A stretch of DNA of 64,000 nucleotides from Candidatus Obscuribacter phosphatis (lineage in GTDB: Bacteria; Cyanobacteriota; Vampirovibrionia; Obscuribacterales; Obscuribacteraceae): contig MOYA01000001.1 of NCBI GenBank assembly GCA_001899315.1, forward strand, positions 62,001 through 126,000. Direction: 5' to 3'. The position numbers and the translations under genes are program-made. Position 1 is the stretch's first letter. The number at the start of each line of letters is the position of its first letter. Positions 59,969 through 64,000 of this stretch are shown here, one piece after another. The notes beneath the pieces were generated by a model that worked only from the letters and a program-made list of their open reading frames with translations, ran no database searches and was not told where the DNA came from.

Positions 59969-61624
59969 ATGCGCATTGCTTATTTCGACTGTTCTTTTGG
60001 CGCAAGCGGAGACATGCTCTTGGGCGCTTGTCTGGATGCCGGCGAAGCTCTTGGTTTTGGTTTGAAGGAGCTGACAGCCCAGCTTGAACTTTTGGGTTTG
60101 CCACCGGCAGAGTTCAGTCTTTCGCTTGAGAAAGTGCATCGTGCCGGTATTTTTGCCAGTCACCTCAATGTCCATTTGCAAGAGAATGTATTTTCTGCTG
60201 ATTCAAAAGCTTCGGACCCAAGACGTGCAGTCTCTCATTCGCATGAACATGGACACGGGCACGGACACGGACATGAACATGAACACGGGCATGGGCATGG
60301 ACACGAGCACGGGCATGAACATGAGCACGGACACGGGCATGAACATGGACACGAGCACGGGCATGAACATGGACACGGGCACGGACACGGACATGAACAT
60401 GAACACGAGCACGGGCATGGGCATCAACATGAACACGAGCACGGGCATGGGCATCAACATGAACACTCACATGAACACTCACATGAACACTCACATGAAC
60501 ACGGGCACGGGCATGAACACTCACATGAACACGGGCACGAGCATGAGCACGAACATGAACATGAACATGAGCACGAACATGAACATGAGCACGGACGTCG
60601 TCTCTCTGATATCTTGGCTTTGATTGAGAATTCGAAGCTGGCAGATGCGGTGAAGGCTCTGGCTACTAGAATTTTTGTCAACCTCGGAGAGTCCGAGAGC
60701 AAAGTGCATGGGGTGCCAATCCAGTCCATTCATTTTCATGAAGTTGGTGCCACTGATTCGATAGTTGACATTGTTGGTTTTGCCATAGCCTTTCACTCTT
60801 TGGGTATCGAGAGAGCGATTGTTTCGCCCCTGCCCTTGGGCAGCGGCGTGATCAAGTCTGCCCATGGTATCTATCCTGTGCCCGGACCGGCTACTCTGAA
60901 CTTGATTATGAGTGCCGGCGCCCCCACGCGTGACTATCCCAACGGCTATGAATGCTTGACGCCGACAGGGGCTGCCATTCTCACTACTATAGCCGAGCGC
61001 TACTCAGGACCACCGGCGTTTGAAAGAGTGCTTGGTACTGGATATGGTGCTGGAACTTATGCTCCTGAAGCGCATCCTAATGTGGTTAGGCTTATCGTGG
61101 GCAATGCGCTACCGCCGTCTCATCCACAAGTCGGCATTTCGAGCGGTGAGCGTGCTTCTTTTCGCTCAGAAATTATTTGCTGCCTAGAGACAAATATTGA
61201 TGATTGCAGTCCGCAGATACTTGCTTTCGCTGCCGAGAAACTGCTCGAGTCCGGCGCCCTGGATGTCTCTCTTTCGCCTTGTCAGATGAAGAAGGGGCGT
61301 TCCGGGCACTTCTTGAAGGTACTGGCTCGTCCTGAAGATGTCTATCACCTTTCAGATATTTTGCTGTCTGAAACTACTGCCATTGGTGTGCGCACTTACT
61401 ATACCGAGAGGCTGGCGGCAGACCGCGACTTTATCAACGTCAATCTTTTGGGGCAGGAAGTTAGAGTAAAGGCTTCGTATCGTCTAGATGGTAGTCTCAT
61501 CAACCTTCAACCAGAATATTCAGACTGTGTTTCTTTAGCAGAGCGTTCTGGACTGCCTCTCAAGCAAATCATGCAAGATTGCCTCGAGACCGCTATGGCT
61601 AACTTTAAGACTAAATCAAATTAG
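59969..61624 (+). CDS. larC: Nickel-pincer cofactor biosynthesis protein LarC with a giant His-rich insert
   Basis: 551 residues. LarC signatures: YFDCSFGASGDMLLGACLDAG at the start, IVSPLPLGSGVIKSAHGIYPVPGPATL, YECLTPTGAAILT, GTGYGAGT, LETNIDDCSPQ, CQMKKGRSG and ETTAIGVR at the end. LarC inserts nickel into the pyridinium pincer nucleotide of lactate racemase and related enzymes, using CTP. The two halves are one frame here, without the frameshift seen in Lactobacillus. Residues 89-208 are a run of about 60 consecutive X-His pairs, a probable nickel store. No larA/B/E is visible. The start ATG 59969 is 6 bp after the upstream stop. Confidence 0.95.
   Translation: MRIAYFDCSFGASGDMLLGACLDAGEALGFGLKELTAQLELLGLPPAEFSLSLEKVHRAGIFASHLNVHLQENVFSADSKASDPRRAVSHSHEHGHGHGHGHEHEHGHGHGHEHGHEHEHGHGHEHGHEHGHEHGHGHGHGHEHEHEHGHGHQHEHEHGHGHQHEHSHEHSHEHSHEHGHGHEHSHEHGHEHEHEHEHEHEHEHEHEHGRRLSDILALIENSKLADAVKALATRIFVNLGESESKVHGVPIQSIHFHEVGATDSIVDIVGFAIAFHSLGIERAIVSPLPLGSGVIKSAHGIYPVPGPATLNLIMSAGAPTRDYPNGYECLTPTGAAILTTIAERYSGPPAFERVLGTGYGAGTYAPEAHPNVVRLIVGNALPPSHPQVGISSGERASFRSEIICCLETNIDDCSPQILAFAAEKLLESGALDVSLSPCQMKKGRSGHFLKVLARPEDVYHLSDILLSETTAIGVRTYYTERLAADRDFINVNLLGQEVRVKASYRLDGSLINLQPEYSDCVSLAERSGLPLKQIMQDCLETAMANFKTKSN
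60233..60592 (+). repeat. 360-bp low-complexity tract coding about 60 X-His pairs
   Basis: The DNA is built from shifting copies of 6-bp units such as catgaa/cacggg/cacgga, with longer near-repeats (for example gggcatgaacatggacacgagcac appearing again 30-50 bp later). It codes for an uninterrupted X-His series with X = Gly, Glu, Ser or Gln. The period keeps the frame, so slippage would change only the number of His. Confidence 0.97.
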
Positions 61625-62556
61625 TGCTGAGCTCGTATTTGTTTAGAGCGCTCAATATCCTTTTTTGCAAGGGCGTTTAGACCGAGCTTCCTATAGGCTT
61701 CTGCCCGTAGCTCGAGGGCAGATGGTGCCGGTTCTTTGTTGAATTCTGTCTGAGCATACTGATTGAGATCGCTGATACATTCTTTATAGCGACCAAGGCT
61801 ATAGTAAATCTTTGCTCTCAATTGCAAGGCAATGTCGTTATTCTTTTCAATCTTGAGTATCTTCTCTAGATCTTTGAGAGCTTCTTGTCCTCTATTGTTT
61901 TGTTCAAGATAACCCGCATGGTTAAGCAGAACCTTCAAGTTGTTTGGATCCAGTGAAAGCGATTTTTCATATTCTTTCAAGGCCTGGTCCACTTGCTTGA
62001 GAGCCGAATAGCTGTAAGCCATCAACTCATGTCCGTAAGCATCTTCCTTCTTTTCCAATTTGAACTTTTCTTTTATGCAGGCTATAGCCTCGCTATGACG
62101 ATTCATCGATTGATAGAGTTTGCAAAGCCAGATTGCTGTCTCGCCGGCTTTATCCCCCAGTTGTGCGCTCTTGAGGCAATCGTTGAGGGCGGCTTCTTCG
62201 TCGAAATTATCGATGTGTGCTAAAGCTCGCCAGGTATAGATGTGTGGATAGCGCTTCGCTGAAGGGTCTGCCTCTATTAGTCGATTGCATTCTTCCAAGC
62301 GCGGTGGCTTTTCCGCGACTCTCCCAATCCGTATCTTTTCATACAGCAAAGAAAGATCGTGCGGATATTTACGGCAAAGTGCCTCATACAGTTTGAAGCC
62401 GGCTGCCGGAGATTTTTCACTGACGCTGCGCGCCTGCTTAAGCAGAAAGGCTTGTCCTTGAGCCGCAGCGGTTGACTGTGATAGCACCGTTAGTAGTACC
62501 AAAGAAATTAGCATGCGCTCTGTCTTGCTGAGAAAACTCTTGGGTTTATTGTTCAT
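61621..62556 (-). CDS. Exported TPR protein
   Basis: 311 residues. A signal peptide (ERMLISLVLLTVLSQSTAAAQ) leads into helical tetratricopeptide repeats: AALNDCLKSAQLGDKAGETAIWLCKLYQSMNRHSEA, GHELMAYSYSALKQVDQALKEYEKSLSLDPNNLKVLLNHAGYLEQNNRGQEALKDLEKIL and IALQLRAKIYYSLGRYKECISDL, about five or six units. It is periplasmic or surface-linked, a protein-binding scaffold. It overlaps the vWFA gene by 4 bp upstream (ATGA) and the end of larC by 4 bp, tail to tail. Together with the PDZ-vWFA protein it probably forms one envelope complex. Confidence 0.85.
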   Translation of the reverse strand: MNNKPKSFLSKTERMLISLVLLTVLSQSTAAAQGQAFLLKQARSVSEKSPAAGFKLYEALCRKYPHDLSLLYEKIRIGRVAEKPPRLEECNRLIEADPSAKRYPHIYTWRALAHIDNFDEEAALNDCLKSAQLGDKAGETAIWLCKLYQSMNRHSEAIACIKEKFKLEKKEDAYGHELMAYSYSALKQVDQALKEYEKSLSLDPNNLKVLLNHAGYLEQNNRGQEALKDLEKILKIEKNNDIALQLRAKIYYSLGRYKECISDLNQYAQTEFNKEPAPSALELRAEAYRKLGLNALAKKDIERSKQIRAQH

Positions 62557-64000
62557 TGATAAGTCTTATTGGCGTTGCGCTTTAGAGTGGTTTCTTTTTC
62601 ATCTATTTCAATAGGTTTCGGGGTGGCGCTTGCCGCTTCTGGATTTACTCCGGTGGGATGTGCCTTTACCGGTGGTGCCGGCTTGACCAGCTTATTGGCT
62701 GCACTGCTGCCTGGCGTCTGTCCGCTTGCTGCGCTTGTTGGTGTTGTTGTGCCGGGAGTTTTACTGGAAGTTGTTCCAGGCGCTGTTCCTGTTGGATGGG
62801 CTTTCACTGGTGGCGCCGGTCTGACATTATTGATGAAGGCTGAGCTATTATAGCTGTTGACATGACCGTTCAGGGCGTCGCGGGCTGCATTCTTATCTAC
62901 TGGTTTGTCTTCTTTGGGGACTGCGGCGGCAAGGGTGGCTGTCCAACCATCTTTTTGCGCTCTATCCATGGGCATGACCGTGACAACATCTGCTTTGGCG
63001 CCTTTTGGAACCAGGTCTGTATCAAGCTCTTTTAGATACTTTTCCGGCGTGCCCACTTCTATGAATACAATTGAAAGAAGTTTGGGATCGCTCAAACTGT
63101 TGACTCGATCGATTATCACTTTCTTCAAGTTTTCAGCGTCGGTTGGTCGACCATCTGAGATTATGGCAATCAGGGCTGGTTTCCCACCTTCTAGGGGTCT
63201 TCTTACCAGGGCAAGGGATTCTTGCAGTGCCTGTGCCATATTTGTCTCGCCATCAGGTGCGATTTCTTGAAATACAGATGAAAGTTGTCCGGCGCTGCAA
63301 TTCCGAAACGAACGAAACTGCGAATCGAAGGTTACGATTGAGATATCATTAGCAAGTAAGCCATTGTCCGCTAGATAGATTTCGCCTATGTGCTGCTTGC
63401 ACCATTGCCAACGGGACAAGCCTCCAGGGCAGTCTTTGGTATCCATAGAAGCCGACTTGTCTATCATAAAGACCAAGCTGCGCTCATGAAGTTTCTGCGC
63501 GGCGCTTCTTTCTAGGCCTGCTTTGAGCGGATCCTTTCGGTTTGGTTGGCTTTGCTGAATAAGAGTCGCTACATCTATGCGGCACAAATAGCGCTTGCCT
63601 GCCCGCTCAACAATGAGATCGGCGATTGTTCCTCGTACTCCTCTTGCCAGAATCTTATCGCCTGCGGCAAGACCGGCTCTATAGGCTAGCGAGTTGGGTG
63701 CAACATAGACGACATTCTCTGGAGGGCTCTTCTGTTGGCTCTCTGCCAGGTATCCGAGCTTATTTACCGGCCGAGGCGGACTTTCCTGAAGCATTTCTGT
63801 TTTGCCGACACCTCCAAGCAAGCGCTTTGGCGGCGGCAAGGTGTCAAGTGTTGGTGTCGCCGACTTCAATTGTAAGCCGGTGTCTTGGTCCTTTGATTGC
63901 GAGCCGGCTCTGCTGCAGATCTGCTTCGGGCGGCTAGGGTCTCGATTTGGCGTTGCTTTTGCCTGCTCAATCGGCTGTGATATGGCAACAATGGCAGCTG
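62553..64000 (-). CDS. PDZ and vWFA domain protein (5' end beyond the window)
   Basis: The frame is open to base 64000, so the start lies outside; the visible part codes for about 480 residues. The first visible residues (AAIVAISQPIEQAKA) look like the end of a signal peptide. A PDZ-like segment (VVYVAPNSLAYRAGLAAGDKILARGVRGTIADL) precedes a von Willebrand A domain with MIDAS motif DKSAS, then ETNMAQALQ and IIS-D-GRPTDA. A Pro/Thr/Gly-rich tail with a twice-used block (VKPAPPVKAHPTG / VRPAPPVKAHPTG) ends the protein. It is exported and metal-ion dependent for ligand binding. It is coupled to the TPR gene by a 4-bp overlap. Confidence 0.88.
   Translation of the reverse strand, partial: AAIVAISQPIEQAKATPNRDPSRPKQICSRAGSQSKDQDTGLQLKSATPTLDTLPPPKRLLGGVGKTEMLQESPPRPVNKLGYLAESQQKSPPENVVYVAPNSLAYRAGLAAGDKILARGVRGTIADLIVERAGKRYLCRIDVATLIQQSQPNRKDPLKAGLERSAAQKLHERSLVFMIDKSASMDTKDCPGGLSRWQWCKQHIGEIYLADNGLLANDISIVTFDSQFRSFRNCSAGQLSSVFQEIAPDGETNMAQALQESLALVRRPLEGGKPALIAIISDGRPTDAENLKKVIIDRVNSLSDPKLLSIVFIEVGTPEKYLKELDTDLVPKGAKADVVTVMPMDRAQKDGWTATLAAAVPKEDKPVDKNAARDALNGHVNSYNSSAFINNVRPAPPVKAHPTGTAPGTTSSKTPGTTTPTSAASGQTPGSSAANKLVKPAPPVKAHPTGVNPEAASATPKPIEIDEKETTLKRNANKTYQ

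Noticed and set aside
60165-60524. Open frames opposite larC coding Val/His/Ala/Arg or Met/Phe/Val/Pro repeats
   Set aside because: They are shadows of the low-complexity X-His tract; a 6-bp repeat leaves all frames open. No ribosome site or non-repeat sequence supports them.
1-64000. tRNA, rRNA, insertion sequence or prophage genes
   Set aside because: No cloverleaf with a T-loop consensus, no rRNA-like stretch, no transposase or integrase motif and no phage structural gene was found on either strand by eye.

Overview
The window reads as a chromosomal segment of a bacterium with about 50% GC and very dense gene packing, with many 4-20 bp overlaps and 2-3 bp gaps. Several features point to the cyanobacterial phylum, probably a non-photosynthetic lineage of the Vampirovibrionia/Melainabacteria (Obscuribacter-like) type. 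These are two stand-alone RRM RNA-binding proteins, a secreted protein ending in an ARC6-like (IMS) domain, a 70-residue RpoZ of cyanobacterial style, HemL of the C5 haem pathway, a LexA with an intact self-cleavage site, and many eukaryote-like Ser/Thr kinases. No photosynthesis gene is visible. The lineage is an inference from gene families, not from a marker alignment. No rRNA, tRNA, CRISPR array, insertion sequence or phage gene was found.

Region 1 (1-6.7 kb): a kinase running off the left edge (kinase-TM-TPR), a B-box zinc-finger membrane protein, a beta-hydroxyacid dehydrogenase, a 72-aa acidic protein with its terminator, and two overlapping paralogous membrane kinases with the kinase domain at the C-terminus. 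Region 2 (6.7-13.2 kb): a PstS-type lipoprotein, a full-length MetH, a GNAT and a putrescine-type aminotransferase. Region 3 (13.2-23 kb): an LRV-repeat protein, a TPR protein, a duplicated hairpin, a trypsin-like protease, a tightly overlapped operon (GCS2-type ligase, MFS transporter, PepSY-TM protein) and a homocysteine methyltransferase/MTHFR fusion. Region 4 (23-31 kb): lepA, a SUFU-domain gene, an acyl desaturase, an RRM protein, a GIY-YIG-like protein, asd, and an SGNH-lipoprotein pair. Region 5 (31.3-36.7 kb): an unlisted 53-aa Cys-containing small protein, a second RRM protein, two overlapping secreted proteins, and a sugar-nucleotide/glycosyltransferase group (epimerase, DegT aminotransferase, GT2).

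Region 6 (37-51 kb) is a run of eleven minus-strand genes with few gaps. In transcription order they are a coiled-coil protein, UbiB/ABC1 kinase, PP2C phosphatase, FHA protein, Ser/Thr kinase with NHL repeats, Maf, ARC6-like protein, IPT/TIG protein, hemL, a shortened KdpD-like sensor and a KdpE-like regulator. It holds a complete phosphorylation writer/reader/eraser set. Region 7 (51-64 kb): arginase, lexA, NFACT/RqcH, gmk with a long basic N-terminal extension, rpoZ, a small membrane protein overlapping dus antisense, a secreted protein, larC with about 60 consecutive X-His pairs, a TPR protein and a PDZ-vWFA protein cut by the right edge.

Functional themes are one-carbon/methionine metabolism (metH, metF-type fusion, asd), arginine/polyamine turnover (arginase, aminotransferase), phospho-signalling (four Ser/Thr kinases, PP2C, FHA, UbiB, KdpDE-like pair) and metal handling (LarC, the 53-aa peptide and possibly the ligase-MFS-PepSY operon). 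The most promising candidates for undescribed biology are the ligase-MFS-PepSY operon, the tandem membrane kinases with altered catalytic motifs, the cytosolic NHL kinase cassette and the 53-aa Cys peptide.
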